Positions 63,899 to 64,000 of a stretch of DNA of 64,000 bases are shown piece by piece. Below the pieces are notes generated by a model, which worked only from the letters and a program-made list of their open reading frames with translations, was not told the origin of the DNA and did no database searches. Source of the stretch: Shewanella sp. Isolate13 (GTDB lineage Bacteria; Pseudomonadota; Gammaproteobacteria; Enterobacterales; Shewanellaceae). A program made the translations under genes and the position numbers. The stretch is from the NCBI RefSeq assembly GCF_022398325.1, contig NZ_JAKEVD010000008.1:62001-126000 (forward strand), given 5' to 3'. The number at the start of each line of letters is the position of its first letter. The first letter of the stretch is position 1.

Positions 63899-64000
63899 AT
63901 ACCAATCACTATAAGCATTTAGTCACTCAACGAGAGTTTAGCGGTTTTGAAGCAAGGTCATTACGTGCTTCAGCTTTAATGACATTAGTTCCCCTCATGC
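63899..64000. mobile_element. Second MITE-like repeat copy, cut by the window end
   Basis: ATACCAATCACTATAAG (63899-63915) followed by CTCAACGAGAGTTTAGCGG (63926-63944) matches the reverse complement of the right end of the element at 46211-46475. The copy is more diverged and incomplete here. A further TIR-like ATACCAACCTATAG lies at 63872-63885. Confidence 0.65.

Overview
The window looks like chromosomal DNA of a marine gammaproteobacterium, most likely Shewanella. Indications are the gene order gsk-hemH-adk-htpG-recR-ybaB-dnaX-apt, the linkage of topA, astB and cysB, DUF2986, a csiV gene after mfd, and protein sequences close to E. coli orthologues at moderate AT content. The species cannot be settled by eye. 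No rRNA, tRNA, CRISPR array, prophage or intact insertion sequence was found.

Layout. 1-1.8 kb: a 5'-truncated glutathione S-transferase, a small 2Fe-2S protein and a SigZ-type sigma factor, all with cysteine-bearing C-termini. 1.8-6.3 kb: an RND efflux pump operon. 6.6-12.9 kb: single housekeeping or accessory genes (YqfB amidohydrolase, DUF2986, MATE transporter, potassium channel, L,D-transpeptidase, YecM, M14-like hydrolase, STAS protein). 12.9-16.2 kb: the LolCDE lipoprotein-release transporter. 16.4-24 kb: PilZ-like protein, mfd, csiV, acyP, ycfP and nagZ. 24-32 kb: sdaA, cysB, a membrane-anchored unknown, topA and astB. 32-36.9 kb: a large Ig-like lipoprotein with EF-hand-like loops, a DAACS symporter and a hexapeptide acetyltransferase. 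37-51 kb: the conserved gsk-to-apt block, transcribed leftward, with ybbN between adk and htpG, and two unknown genes plus a MITE-like element between recR and ybaB. htpG has a textbook sigma-32 promoter, and dnaX carries a complete programmed -1 frameshift signal.

51.3-53.6 kb is the most interesting region. It is an hvfABC-type operon of a ribosomally made, post-translationally modified metal-binding peptide. The exported precursor has a signal peptide and twelve EGKCG motifs in six 17-residue repeats. It is followed by a MNIO (DUF692) enzyme and a DUF2063 partner protein, then by an unlisted 39-residue membrane protein behind a perfect FNR/EtrA-type palindrome.

54-64 kb: dusC, a DksA-like zinc-finger protein, a decayed 3' end of a TonB-dependent receptor sharing a nearly identical 120-bp segment with the intact receptor 4.5 kb away, a two-gene outer-membrane unit (OmpA-like barrel and a BIG_2 repeat lipoprotein with 279-bp near-identical repeats), the intact TonB-dependent receptor, and about 1.1 kb of AT-rich non-coding DNA ending in a second copy of the MITE-like repeat. 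Product names come from reading motifs and recalled family sequences; no search was run.
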